Of a stretch of 59,204 nucleotides of DNA, positions 1 to 8,606 are shown one piece after another. A program made the translations under genes and the position numbers. Within the stretch, counting starts at the first letter, position 1, and the number at the start of each line of letters is the position of its first letter. Below the pieces are notes generated by a model that worked only from the letters and a program-made list of their open reading frames with translations, was not told the origin of the DNA and searched no databases. Origin of the DNA: an uncultured Halieaceae bacterium (GTDB lineage: Bacteria > Pseudomonadota > Gammaproteobacteria > Pseudomonadales > Halieaceae); NCBI GenBank assembly GCA_913057135.1, contig CAJXNM010000017.1, positions 1 through 59,204 of the forward strand. Direction: 5' to 3'.

Positions 1-111
1 CCCCAGCAGTTGGAAGAGGTACTACAGGCTGGCGCCCAGAGGTTACGTCCCAGAGCCGCCGATCTGTTGGCACAAGTGCGCGACGCCGTGGGCCTGCGCG
101 CCTATCGCTAG
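1..111 (+). CDS. trpS: Tryptophan--tRNA ligase, C-terminal fragment (cut by window start)
   Basis: Frame 1 is open from the first base and ends at TAG 109-111, giving 36 residues of a gene that begins before the window. The pattern (leucine-rich helix, V-L-x-x-G-A-x-R, then A-x-x-x-L-x-x-V-x-x-A-V-G-L) matches the extreme C-terminal helix of bacterial TrpS, which charges tRNA-Trp in the cytoplasm. The catalytic domain lies outside the window, so the assignment rests on this tail alone. It is convergent with the TonB receptor gene, with a perfect hairpin between the two. Confidence 0.6.
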   Translation, partial: PQQLEEVLQAGAQRLRPRAADLLAQVRDAVGLRAYR

Positions 112-129
112 GCGGCAGCATCCTGTAAT

Positions 130-152
130 CGCCGTGGACTTGGTCCACGGCG
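130..152. terminator. Hairpin between convergent genes, possible bidirectional terminator
   Basis: CGCCGTGGAC (130-139) and GTCCACGGCG (143-152) form a perfect 10-bp inverted repeat with a 3-nt loop. It lies between the trpS-like stop and the stop of the minus-strand TonB receptor gene. There is no T-run on either side, so it is a candidate structured 3' end rather than a classical intrinsic terminator. Confidence 0.4.
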
Positions 153-175
153 GACTTACCCAAAGGTAGCCGTAC

Positions 176-2239
176 TCAGTCCAGCTGCCAGCTCAGCCCC
201 AGTACGACGCTTCGAGGCTCGCCCACGAAGTAGCGGTATTGGCCAAAGCCGAAGTCGGCCCGCTCTGCATAGGCGGTATCGAGCAGATTGGTGGCGATAA
301 CGCTCAGTTTTATCGTCGGTCGCACCTGCATATCGGCGCGCAAATTGACCAGCCGGTGGCCCGCGTATCGGTGCTCGTTATCCGGATCCACGTAATATCC
401 CCCGACCCAAACATATTCGAGCTCGGCTTTTATCGGGTGAATGCCAATCACCGTGTCAGCGCCAAGTCGTGCGCTGCCAAAACTATCCGGTGCGGTATCG
501 ATGCGATTGCCATTAATGTCACCGCTGGAGCCCAACAGCGCGGTGGCGCTGTCGTAGCGGTGTTTTTGCAATGTGGCTGCCAGCTCCGCATACCAGACCG
601 ATGAGATCTGCCAATTGAGCTCGATTTCAATGCCCTCGTGACGGGTCTTCGCATTGTCGACATTCTGCCGATCGCGATCCTGAAAGATCACATTGTCCTT
701 GCGCATTTGATAGGCGTTGAGGGCATAGCCGAGGGCATCGAACAGCTCACCGCGAATACCCAACTCAATACTGTGTATTTGCTCGGAATCAATATTGGCA
801 ACCGTTTGGCCCGCCTGTAATCGATAGAGTTCCGCTGTTTGTGGTGCGCGAAACCCCGACGCTGCTCGGGTATAAACCCGCGCGTTATCGAAGCCGTAAC
901 TCAGCGCTAGATTGGCAGACAGGTTGTTGAAGTCGTCACTGCGATCTGCCGGTCGGAAAAAGCGACAAGCGCTGGCATCCGGTGCACAGGCAGACCCGGC
1001 GCTGACAAGGTTGTCGTAGTCGTACTGGGTACTCTCGAGGCGGACACCGCCGTCGATACGCCATCGATCCGACAGGGCGGTGTCGCCCTGGGCAAACAAA
1101 CCACCGACCAAGGCATCGACCTCGTAATCATAGTGAATGCCAGCGGGTTGATTCGGGCTAAAGGGCTCCGCTTGTACCTCTTCAAGCCAACCTTGGGTGT
1201 AATCGAGATCAGCTCCGATCACCCATTGGCTATTGTCACTATCGCCGGCCAGGCTGGTCTGCAGCCCCACACTGCTGTGCCCATTGCGCTCGGTCGGTTG
1301 CCAAGGCACGAAGTGCTGTAAAAACGTCATGGCGTTGCGTCGCACATAGGGGGTGATGGTCAGCGTCTGGTCAGACCCAAGATTGCGGCTGGCGCTGACA
1401 TGGGCGCGCATGGACCATGCATCGCGGTAGGCCTCAGGGTTGGGGTTGTCCCTGCGAGCCGCGTCATCTTTGTAGGCCTCAAACCCCTGAATGTAGCCTG
1501 CTGTTTCCTGGTTAAGGTTGCTACCCGACAGCACAGAGGCCAGGCGCCAAGCACCCCATTCGCTGTCATTTCGTACATTGAGTTTTTGCTGCCCATACCC
1601 CGATTCTGCTTGGTAGCCGCCGTATTCGCTTGCCTGGAAGGCTATAGCAGTGCCGTTATTGGGCAGCGCCATATTGCCCAAGATCCGATAAAAGTCCCGG
1701 GATCCACCCTCTATGCGCAAGGTGTTGGGCTGGGATTCAACCGAGGGTGTGATGACATTGATGACCCCATGCATGCCGTTGGAACCATACACGGCGGTCG
1801 CAGGACCGCGCACCACTTCTACGGCTCCAGCCTGGGCCAAGTTGGCATCAAACAACTGATTAACGTTGCAGAAGCCCGGTGCCCGCAGGGGAATGCCATC
1901 TTCTGCGGTCATGAAGGCACCGCAGCTACCAGCGCCGGTGAGCACGGGGGAGCGCAGGGCGATAAGGGACTCTTGGCCGTTGCCGCGACTGATCCATGTG
2001 CCCGCCGAGCGATTGAGCAGTTGATTGGCATGTTGTGGTGAGGTAAAGCCAATAGTGTCCTGATCGATGGCGCTCCAGGCCACGGGTAGCTCCCCGCCAG
2101 AGACACCTTGGCGTGTGGCGGTGACCAAAACGGTTTCTAGCAAATCGTTGCCGGTTGAAGGGGCGGACTGAGCGAAGCTGGGTAGACTTGCAAGAGTTGC
2201 TATCGCGCTAGCTAATAGGCGTTGGGTCGACGAAAACAT
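176..2239 (-). CDS. TonB-dependent outer membrane receptor
   Basis: The product is 687 residues, a usual size for a TonB-dependent receptor, which imports a bound ligand across the outer membrane using TonB energy. The start chosen is ATG at 2239: it is preceded by AAGGTAG and begins a typical signal peptide (MFSSTQRLLASAIATLASLP, then A-rich cleavage region). A start 23 codons further upstream is open but would place charged residues before the signal. The plug domain begins near the E-T-V-L-V-T-A-T-R motif and includes V-V-R-G-P-A-T-A-V-Y-G-S-N. The rest is beta-barrel-like with alternating aromatic strands, ending L-G-L-S-W-Q-L-D. The substrate cannot be told: no siderophore, cobalamin or sugar genes are adjacent. 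It is divergent from purC. Confidence 0.9.
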   Translation of the reverse strand: MFSSTQRLLASAIATLASLPSFAQSAPSTGNDLLETVLVTATRQGVSGGELPVAWSAIDQDTIGFTSPQHANQLLNRSAGTWISRGNGQESLIALRSPVLTGAGSCGAFMTAEDGIPLRAPGFCNVNQLFDANLAQAGAVEVVRGPATAVYGSNGMHGVINVITPSVESQPNTLRIEGGSRDFYRILGNMALPNNGTAIAFQASEYGGYQAESGYGQQKLNVRNDSEWGAWRLASVLSGSNLNQETAGYIQGFEAYKDDAARRDNPNPEAYRDAWSMRAHVSASRNLGSDQTLTITPYVRRNAMTFLQHFVPWQPTERNGHSSVGLQTSLAGDSDNSQWVIGADLDYTQGWLEEVQAEPFSPNQPAGIHYDYEVDALVGGLFAQGDTALSDRWRIDGGVRLESTQYDYDNLVSAGSACAPDASACRFFRPADRSDDFNNLSANLALSYGFDNARVYTRAASGFRAPQTAELYRLQAGQTVANIDSEQIHSIELGIRGELFDALGYALNAYQMRKDNVIFQDRDRQNVDNAKTRHEGIEIELNWQISSVWYAELAATLQKHRYDSATALLGSSGDINGNRIDTAPDSFGSARLGADTVIGIHPIKAELEYVWVGGYYVDPDNEHRYAGHRLVNLRADMQVRPTIKLSVIATNLLDTAYAERADFGFGQYRYFVGEPRSVVLGLSWQLD

Positions 2240-2352
2240 GGGTACACTACCTTGTTGCTGACTTTTCGAATGTGCGCGGATGCTACTTGGCTCATGTCTA
2301 GAGTCCAAGTGCCCGGTCGGCTTAAAATGCCTAATTACTTAGGAGTGACTAC

Positions 2353-3450
2353 ATGTTAAGGGTTCTTTCGACGAATGATGACTTTCCCATCAAGACGGCG
2401 GAGCCCGTGCACTCGGGTAAGGTGCGGTCGGTCTATTGGCTGAGTGCCGAGGATAGTCGTCGCTTGATTGAGCAGCGAGGTTATCCCGTGGCGCCCGATG
2501 CTCCCCTTGCCATTATGGTGGTGTCCGATCGAATCTCGGCCTTTGATTGCATCTGGCACGGCGAGGGCGGTCTCAATGGTGTGCCCGGTAAAGGGGCGGC
2601 GCTTAATGCGATCTCGCAGCATTGGTTTGATGTTTTCCGTGAAGCCGGCCTGGCCCGCAGTCACATTCTAGAAGCGCCGCACCCCCTGTGCTGGGTGGTG
2701 CAGCGAGCGCAGCCCGTGCGTATCGAGGCGATCGCGCGACGCTACATTACCGGGTCCATGTGGCGCAGTTATGCCGAGGGCGAGCGCATTTTTTGTGGCG
2801 TGCAGCTCCCCGAAGGGCTCGGGAAGGATCAGCGTCTGCCCGAGCTGCTCATTACCCCGTCGACCAAAGGTGTCCTTGAGGGTCTAGAGGGTATTCCCGA
2901 GGCCGACGATGTGAACATTAGCCGCGAATCGATCCTTAAACACTGGTCGGCGCTTGGGTTTATGGCACCGAGTGATGTGGATGTGTACGAGCAATTGTTG
3001 CGCAGGGGCTTTCATCTTATTGCCGAAAAGCTCTCTGGCGTTGATCAATTATTCGTCGATACTAAATTCGAGTTCGGCTACGCAGAAAACGCTCAAGGGC
3101 AGCAGGAACTGATTTACATGGATGAAGTGGGAACCCCTGATTCCTCGCGGTTTTGGGATGCGCAGGCATACAGCCAAGGTGTCGTTCGGGAAAACAGTAA
3201 GGAAGAGTTCCGCCAAGCGTTGTTGGCGCTAGCACCGGATCCATCGCTGCTGTTGGATAAGAGCCGAATGGTGCAGCGGCAGCAATTTGCGGCTGCCACA
3301 GACCTGCCTGAGGCGTTGTTGATGTCAGTATCGGATACCTACAGAGCCATGGCGGAGCGTATTACGGGACGATCCGTGCCGATCATGGAACGCCCCCGAG
3401 AGTCCATCGAGAGCACCTTATTCGATGACTTGGGATTGGCCAGACGCTAG
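2353..3450 (+). CDS. purC: Phosphoribosylaminoimidazole-succinocarboxamide synthase
   Basis: This cytoplasmic purine-synthesis enzyme (SAICAR synthetase) joins aspartate to CAIR using ATP. The 365-residue protein belongs to the longer PurC type seen in many gammaproteobacteria, rather than the roughly 240-residue E. coli type. Visible family features are S-G-K-V-R-S-V-Y near residue 22 (glycine-rich ATP loop), [10 protein letters not shown] (about 55-64), the I-A-R-R-Y-I-T-G-S motif (about 127-135), and V-D-T-K-F-E-F-G followed by [14 protein letters not shown]. An AGGAG stands about 7 nt before the ATG. The following lipoprotein gene begins 13 nt after its stop, so the two may be co-transcribed. 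Confidence 0.95.
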   Translation: MLRVLSTNDDFPIKTAEPVHSGKVRSVYWLSAEDSRRLIEQRGYPVAPDAPLAIMVVSDRISAFDCIWHGEGGLNGVPGKGAALNAISQHWFDVFREAGLARSHILEAPHPLCWVVQRAQPVRIEAIARRYITGSMWRSYAEGERIFCGVQLPEGLGKDQRLPELLITPSTKGVLEGLEGIPEADDVNISRESILKHWSALGFMAPSDVDVYEQLLRRGFHLIAEKLSGVDQLFVDTKFEFGYAENAQGQQELIYMDEVGTPDSSRFWDAQAYSQGVVRENSKEEFRQALLALAPDPSLLLDKSRMVQRQQFAAATDLPEALLMSVSDTYRAMAERITGRSVPIMERPRESIESTLFDDLGLARR

Positions 3451-3463
3451 GTTAGTGTTGGGT

Positions 3464-4144
3464 ATGTTCCGAGTGATTTTGCTCAGCGTGTTTTGCCAGC
3501 TCTTGGCCGGGTGCCAGGCTCACCGTTCAATGGCGCCCGAAAAACTGGCTGACGGGATAGGGCGCAATGAATCTCACGAGCCTTTCACTGCTGAGCATGT
3601 CGATTTCGGGCGCTATGACCAGGTCCTGTTGGCGTCTTGTACCGTGGCATTCCGACCCGATTGGTTGAGCCAACAAAACGATACGCGCAGGCAGTTGAGT
3701 CGCCGGCTGAGTGAACAAACCCGTGAAGCATTAAGCTCAGAGACCCAGGCTCTATGCCAGGCTGCCGTAACAGCAAGTCTGCAGTCGGCGCCGAGTTATC
3801 GGGTCGTGCCCCAGCCTGATGCCAAGACGCTCGTTTTGAAACCACGTATCATGAACCTGCAGGTGGCGGCGCCAGATACCCAAAGCACGGTGGGCTGGTC
3901 GCGCAGTTTTACCAACGAGTCCAGTGCCATGACGTTGGTGCTAGAGGTCACTGATCCCGAGTCGGATGCAACCGTGTTGCGGTTTGTTGAGCCGATGAGA
4001 AGTCCCGATACCCCAGGTCTTGAGTGGTCGAATCGGGTTACCAACCGTGCTGATATACAGCGCATGCTCAATCGTGGGGCGGTGCGCATCCGTGAACAGT
4101 TGGACCAATACTTAACCGTCGCAACAAACGTTGTGCCACGCTAG
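3464..4144 (+). CDS. DUF3313-like predicted lipoprotein
   Basis: The 226-residue product begins with a short hydrophobic signal and a lipobox L-L-A-G-C, putting the lipidated cysteine at residue 17. It is therefore predicted to be an outer- or inner-membrane-anchored periplasmic lipoprotein. The body resembles the DUF3313 family: Y-D-Q-V-L-L, a central helical part, and a beta-rich segment (V-L-K-P-R-I-M-N-L-Q-V) with T-L-V-L-E-V-T-D. Its function is unknown. ATG 3464 is preferred over the in-frame start inside purC because it places the lipobox at the normal distance. The gene follows purC by 13 nt and precedes the next gene by 19 nt, suggesting one transcript. Confidence 0.7.
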   Translation: MFRVILLSVFCQLLAGCQAHRSMAPEKLADGIGRNESHEPFTAEHVDFGRYDQVLLASCTVAFRPDWLSQQNDTRRQLSRRLSEQTREALSSETQALCQAAVTASLQSAPSYRVVPQPDAKTLVLKPRIMNLQVAAPDTQSTVGWSRSFTNESSAMTLVLEVTDPESDATVLRFVEPMRSPDTPGLEWSNRVTNRADIQRMLNRGAVRIREQLDQYLTVATNVVPR

Positions 4145-4163
4145 CTAGCAGAGGAGTTGTTCA

Positions 4164-4571
4164 GTGCTTAACCCCATTATTGTGAGTGATACCCTTACCG
4201 TTGCGCCGCAACCCGAGCCTTCAGACATGGCTGTATTGGCGGAGCAGGGCTTTACCACCGTGGTATGCAATCGACCTGACGGCGAAGCGCCAGATCAGCC
4301 CACCATGGCGTCCATGGCCCAGGCGGCCGAGGCGGCAGGGCTCAAATTTGTCGCGTATCCGGTGAACCCCAATACGTTTCCGGGCGAGGATTTAGAGGGG
4401 CTTGGGCAAATTTTTAACAGCGGCGAGAAAGTGTTCGCTTACTGCCGCACTGGCACCCGCTGCACGAATCTTTGGGTGGCCAGTCAATCCGGCACCGATC
4501 GTGAAGCCGCTGTCGCTCAAGCGCGCGCACTGGGGTTTGATTTGTCCCTGGCGCAGCGTCTGGGTCTGTAA
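4164..4571 (+). CDS. TIGR01244/DUF442-family phosphatase-like protein
   Basis: A 135-residue cytoplasmic protein of the beta-lactamase-hydrolase-like/DUF442 group, related to dual-specificity phosphatases and often fused to persulfide dioxygenases or sulfurtransferases elsewhere. The start is GTG with GAGGAG upstream. Features include V-A-P-Q-P-x-P-x-D-M near the N-terminus, V-V-C-N-R-P-D-G-E (about 33-41) and the active-site loop A-Y-C-R-T-G-T-R-C (about 92-100). That loop has the Cys and Arg at the family spacing. It stands alone here, with no sulfide-oxidation gene next to it, so the substrate is unknown. Confidence 0.8.
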   Translation: MLNPIIVSDTLTVAPQPEPSDMAVLAEQGFTTVVCNRPDGEAPDQPTMASMAQAAEAAGLKFVAYPVNPNTFPGEDLEGLGQIFNSGEKVFAYCRTGTRCTNLWVASQSGTDREAAVAQARALGFDLSLAQRLGL

Positions 4572-4591
4572 ACCTCCCGGGCCTGTAAACG

Positions 4592-5101
4592 TCAGAGTGC
4601 CGCTAATAGGCCCCGCAGGGCCTCTTTGGCGGCACCGGTTAATTCGGTTTCTAGTTTTTGGGCCGGTAGCGGCTTGGCAATGGCTACATGGTCGGGGTGA
4701 TAGGCTTCTGCGATAGCCGCGTAGGGCAGCCGTAGGGATTCGTTAGCGGCTAACAGCGTGTAAACCTGCAGCGCCATTGGTGTACCGGCTGTGCAGCTGT
4801 GTCGACTCATAGCTTCGAATGCTGTCCCCGCAGAAGCAGTGGCCTGTGCTGCATCGGAGCGGATGACGCGCCATCCTGCAGCGCGCAGTGTCGCGCCCAA
4901 ACTGGCACCGGCTCGAATAGTGGTATCGACGTCTTGTAAGGCGTCGTGCACAGGGAGATGAAAAACCGTAACCGCTAAGGTGCGGCAGATGTGCTCAGGT
5001 GCTGTACCACTGTGCAGATTTGCGATTCGGTGGCGCTGGCTTTGTTGCAAGAGCTCTACGCCGTAGCTGCCAAACCGCGCTGTAATGCGATCGCTATTCA
5101 A
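4592..5101 (-). CDS. Uncharacterised conserved-looking protein
   Basis: I do not recognise a named family. The predicted 169-residue product starts L-N-S-D-R-I-T-x-R-F-G-S-Y-G-V-E-L-L and continues with a hydrophobic, alpha/beta-like body (T-L-A-V-T-V-F, G-A-S-L-G-A-T-L-R-A-A-G-W-R-V-I) ending in a Lys/Glu/Ala helix. No signal peptide or membrane helix is seen. The frame is open up to ATG 5191, but the extra 30 residues are Arg/Pro-rich, lack a ribosome site and would overlap the divergent gene. TTG 5101 begins where the protein starts to look structured, with AAGGA about 11 nt upstream, so I favour it. It is convergent with the phosphatase-like gene. Confidence 0.55.
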   Translation of the reverse strand: MNSDRITARFGSYGVELLQQSQRHRIANLHSGTAPEHICRTLAVTVFHLPVHDALQDVDTTIRAGASLGATLRAAGWRVIRSDAAQATASAGTAFEAMSRHSCTAGTPMALQVYTLLAANESLRLPYAAIAEAYHPDHVAIAKPLPAQKLETELTGAAKEALRGLLAAL

Positions 5102-5254
5102 AAGTTCAGGAGTCCTTGACTTGGGCGGGTGTGCCAAAAGGCGTAGTCTACACCAAGGGACTGTGACAGACTGCCCCGGGGCGTGTGTCATTCACAACGC
5201 CGCCCGAGTTTAGAGGGATCCCAATGGGGATCCGCACCGATGGGAGATGAGTTC

Positions 5255-6571
5255 GTGCTTCGACGTTTTGTGTCACCACTTGTACTGGGCTGCCTGCTGG
5301 CCTTACCTGCAACCGCTTCCGATTTGAAGGAGCGCGTGCAAAATCTCTACGATGAGCAGCTTGGCTCATTGTTCGTTTGGTTCCATCAACATCCTGAGCT
5401 GTCCATGATGGAGCACCAAACAGCGCAGCGTCTAGCGGATGAGTTGGCCGAGCTTGGTTATGAAGTGCATACCGGTGTCGGCGGTACCGGATTAGTGGCG
5501 CTGTTGCGCAACGGCGAGGGACCCCTAGCCATGTTCCGCGCCGATATGGATGGCCTGCCAGTAGAGGAAAAATCTGGGCTGTCCTACGCGTCCAAGGCCA
5601 AGCAAAAAGACTGGGACGGCAATGATGTCTCGGTGATGCACGCCTGTGGTCACGATGTTCACATTACCAGCCTAGTGGGTACCGCACGCATCATGGCCGA
5701 GCGCCGGGATGAATGGTCTGGCACCCTCATGCTGGTGGGTCAGCCCGCTGAGGAGCGGGTGGGCGGAGCGGCTGCCATGCGCGCAGATAACATCTGGGAG
5801 CGTTTTGGCACGCCCGATTACGCCATGGCATTTCATGTCGCCTCAGCGGTCCCTACCGGCAAGTTGGTAGCCACCCAAGCACCTTATTCGGGGGCGGACA
5901 CGGTCGATATTTACATCAAGGGAATCGGTGCCCACGGTGCGAGTCCTCACCGTGGTGTTGACCCCGTCGTATTGGGATCTCAGATCGTACTGGCGCTGCA
6001 GACGGTGGTCACTCGCGACCTGGCACCACGACGCCCTGGCGTTATTACCGTGGGTGCATTCCACGCGGGCACCAAACACAACATTATCTCGGATGCGGCA
6101 CGCCTGCAGCTCACTGTGCGCAATGAATCCAACGCCGATCGCCAAGTGTTGCTCGATGGTATCAAGCGGGTAGCCGAGAACATGGGTCGGGTTGCTGGCT
6201 TGCCTGAGGATATGCTGCCAGAGGTTGTGGTTCATGAGAACGAGGGCGTACCACCGACCCTCAATGATCCCGCCATGTTGCAGCGTATGCGCGGTGTATG
6301 GGCCGACCAGTTCGGCGACAGCGTATTCTTCGAGGAGGAGCGCTTGGGCATGGGGGCTGAGGACTTCCCCTTCTTTACCGTGAACCCGTCCATTAAATCG
6401 GTTTATTTTGCGGTTGGCGGCACCCCCCCAGAGGATTTTGAGCGCGAGGCACAAGGTGGTGCGCCGGTACCATCACACCATTCACCCCTGTTTAAAATCA
6501 GCCCCGAGCCGGCAGTGACCCTGGGTGTCGAAGCCTCAGTGACAGCACTTATGGATTTGATGGGACGGTAA
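5255..6571 (+). CDS. Secreted M20 family amidohydrolase
   Basis: A 438-residue metal-dependent amidohydrolase of the M20D group, related to hippurate and N-acyl amino acid hydrolases. GTG 5255 is chosen because GGGAGATGA precedes it by a normal distance and it starts directly into a signal peptide (VLRRFVSPLVLGCLLALPAT), which implies a periplasmic enzyme. Metal and catalytic signatures are M-F-R-A-D-M-D-G-L-P, H-A-C-G-H-D-V-H (H129, C131, H133), G-Q-P-A-E-E-R, the A-F-H-V stretch, and a late S-H-H-S-P. The dimerisation domain holds G-A-H-G-A-S-P-H. A b561-type cytochrome gene follows by 3 nt. The substrate is not predictable from context. Confidence 0.88.
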   Translation: MLRRFVSPLVLGCLLALPATASDLKERVQNLYDEQLGSLFVWFHQHPELSMMEHQTAQRLADELAELGYEVHTGVGGTGLVALLRNGEGPLAMFRADMDGLPVEEKSGLSYASKAKQKDWDGNDVSVMHACGHDVHITSLVGTARIMAERRDEWSGTLMLVGQPAEERVGGAAAMRADNIWERFGTPDYAMAFHVASAVPTGKLVATQAPYSGADTVDIYIKGIGAHGASPHRGVDPVVLGSQIVLALQTVVTRDLAPRRPGVITVGAFHAGTKHNIISDAARLQLTVRNESNADRQVLLDGIKRVAENMGRVAGLPEDMLPEVVVHENEGVPPTLNDPAMLQRMRGVWADQFGDSVFFEEERLGMGAEDFPFFTVNPSIKSVYFAVGGTPPEDFEREAQGGAPVPSHHSPLFKISPEPAVTLGVEASVTALMDLMGR

Positions 6572-6574
6572 GCC

Positions 6575-7234
6575 ATGCAGTTGGGGCAGGGATGGCCAGT
6601 CTGGGACTGGCCGGTACGCGTCATACATTGGTATTTCCCACTGGCCATCGGTTTTATGTGGTGGAGCGGTGAGACAGGCAACCTCGAACTGCATCGATGG
6701 TGTGGCTATAGCTTGTTGGCAGCGGCACTGACGCGTCTCGTTTGGGGATTCGTTGGCAGTTATCACGCCCAGTTCAAGCACTTTTTGCGCGGCCCGGCAG
6801 CGGTGCTGGCTTACCTAAGGGGCGTTCCCTATCAAGGTGTCGGGCACAATCCGCTAGGTGGCTGGTCGACTCTGGCGCTGCTGTTACTCGTCTTTGTGCA
6901 GGGCAGCACGGGCCTGTTCAGTGCCGATGACATCACCTTCGAGGCGCCATTAGCCTATTGGGTGGGCGAGCATGCGGGCACGTTCACCGAGATCCACGAG
7001 CTTAATTGGGGTATTTTGCGTACGCTCATTTTTATTCATATCGGTGCCATCGCCTTCTACCATTTTGTGAAGCACCAACCACTTGTTGCTGCCATGTGGC
7101 GTGGCAAAGCCGAGGGCAAGGTGAGCGATAAGCCACCTCGGTCGGCGCTATGGGCGGTCATAATCTTCCTGGTATTCGTCGGTCTGTTGCTGGCGCTGCA
7201 TAACTTCGCACCCCAGGCACCGGCCTATTATTGA
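6575..7234 (+). CDS. Cytochrome b561-family membrane protein
   Basis: The 219-residue protein has four or five hydrophobic segments and the layout of the prokaryotic cytochrome b561/Ni-Fe-hydrogenase b-subunit family, which binds b haem and passes electrons at the inner membrane. Candidate haem-ligand histidines are H18 (R-V-I-H-W), H40 (L-H-R-W-C-G-Y), H141 and H155 (F-I-H-I-G). The start is 3 nt behind the amidohydrolase stop, so translation is probably coupled although no functional link is known. The C-terminal helix (A-L-W-A-V-I-I-F-L-V-F) ends with a short periplasmic or cytoplasmic tail. The redox partner is unknown. Confidence 0.8.
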   Translation: MQLGQGWPVWDWPVRVIHWYFPLAIGFMWWSGETGNLELHRWCGYSLLAAALTRLVWGFVGSYHAQFKHFLRGPAAVLAYLRGVPYQGVGHNPLGGWSTLALLLLVFVQGSTGLFSADDITFEAPLAYWVGEHAGTFTEIHELNWGILRTLIFIHIGAIAFYHFVKHQPLVAAMWRGKAEGKVSDKPPRSALWAVIIFLVFVGLLLALHNFAPQAPAYY

Positions 7235-7271
7235 CTACGTCGCGCACGATGACATTGGGAACCCTCCTCTT

Positions 7272-8606
7272 ATGAATGCGAAGGCGCCAGCTACCGTTCA
7301 ACAAACCCTAGACGCGTATTGGATGCCATATTCCGGTAATCGTCAGTTCAAATCAGACCCGCGTATGATCGTGGCTGCCGACGGGGTGTGGTACACCGAT
7401 GATCGGGGCCGTCAGATTCTCGATGGCCACTCGGGGCTGTGGACAACGGGTTTGGGTCACGGTCGTGAAGCTATTACCCGAGCGGTACACGAGCAGATAA
7501 GCGCACTCGATTACGCACCCCCCTTTCAATTCGGACACCCCAAGGCCTTTGAGTTGGCGAATGTCGTCAAATCCTTGATGCCCGATGGCTTGGATTATGT
7601 GTTTTTCACCAACTCCGGGTCGGAATCTGCCGATACGTCCATGAAGATGGCCAGAGCCTACTGGCGACTGAAGGGTCAGCCCACGAAGACGCGTTTTATC
7701 GGTCGGATGAAGGGCTACCACGGGGTTAATTTTGGTGGCATATCCGTTGGGGGTATTGCCGCCAACCGTAAACATTTCGGCCAAGGGGTCGAGGCTGATC
7801 ATCTGCGCCATACGATGCTGCCTGAAAATCGTTTCAGTCGGGGCATGCCGCAGACCGGTGCTGAGTTGGCTGACGAACTGGCCGAACTCATCAGCCTGCA
7901 TGATGCTTCAACCATTGCCGCGGTGATTGTCGAGCCGATGGCCGGATCGGCGGGTGTTATTCCGCCACCGGTGGGGTATCTGCAACGGCTACGCGATATC
8001 TGCGACGCCCACGATATCCTCTTGATTTTCGACGAGGTGATTACCGGCTTTGGGCGCTGTGGTGCTATGACCGGTGCCGATGCATTTGGTGTGACACCGG
8101 ATATCCTCAATGTGGCCAAGCAGTTGACCAATGGCGCTATTCCCATGGGCGCTGTGATTGCGTCGTCGGATATCTATCACACCTTTATGGCAAATGGCGG
8201 TCCCGACTACGCCCTGGAATTCCCCCATGGCTACACCTACTCCGGGCATCCGGTGGCCTGTGCCGCAGGTTTAGCGGCCTTAGAGCTGCTGGTGTCGGAA
8301 AAATTACCCGCCAGAGTGGCAGCGGAAGCACCGTATTTTGAGTCGCTTATGCATGACGCATTAACGGGCCGGCCCCATGTCAGTGATGTTCGCAATTACG
8401 GTTTTGCGGGGGCGATTACCCTAGACGCGCTCCCCGGCGAGCCATTGAAACGTCCGTTCGACACCGCTATGCGTATGTGGGAGAAAGGCTTCTTGGTACG
8501 CTATGGCGGTGACACCATTCAACTGGCCCCCGCGTTCACCATGGCGCGTGAGCAGATGGCATCTTTGGTTTCAGCGCTGGCTGAAACCCTCGATGAGCTC
8601 AGATAG
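7272..8606 (+). CDS. Class III aminotransferase, omega-amino acid:pyruvate type
   Basis: A 444-residue PLP enzyme closest in pattern to beta-alanine/omega-amino acid--pyruvate aminotransferases, which move a terminal amino group to pyruvate and leave a semialdehyde. Visible features are W-M-P-Y-S-G-N-R-Q-F-K near residue 17, T-N-S-G-S-E-S-A-D-T (phosphate cup), K-G-Y-H-G-V-N, I-V-E-P-M-A-G-S-A-G-V, I-F-D-E-V-I-T-G-F-G-R, and the Schiff-base lysine K283 in N-V-A-K-Q-L-T-N-G. The ribosome site is poor. The next gene overlaps its 3' end by 14 nt. The semialdehyde dehydrogenases further along the window are plausible downstream enzymes. Confidence 0.9.
   Translation: MNAKAPATVQQTLDAYWMPYSGNRQFKSDPRMIVAADGVWYTDDRGRQILDGHSGLWTTGLGHGREAITRAVHEQISALDYAPPFQFGHPKAFELANVVKSLMPDGLDYVFFTNSGSESADTSMKMARAYWRLKGQPTKTRFIGRMKGYHGVNFGGISVGGIAANRKHFGQGVEADHLRHTMLPENRFSRGMPQTGAELADELAELISLHDASTIAAVIVEPMAGSAGVIPPPVGYLQRLRDICDAHDILLIFDEVITGFGRCGAMTGADAFGVTPDILNVAKQLTNGAIPMGAVIASSDIYHTFMANGGPDYALEFPHGYTYSGHPVACAAGLAALELLVSEKLPARVAAEAPYFESLMHDALTGRPHVSDVRNYGFAGAITLDALPGEPLKRPFDTAMRMWEKGFLVRYGGDTIQLAPAFTMAREQMASLVSALAETLDELR

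Noticed and set aside
1400-2041. 213-codon plus-strand ORF
   Set aside because: Lies fully inside the TonB receptor gene on the opposite strand; composition is a shadow of that gene.
5843-6454. 203-codon minus-strand ORF
   Set aside because: Antisense shadow of the M20 amidohydrolase gene.
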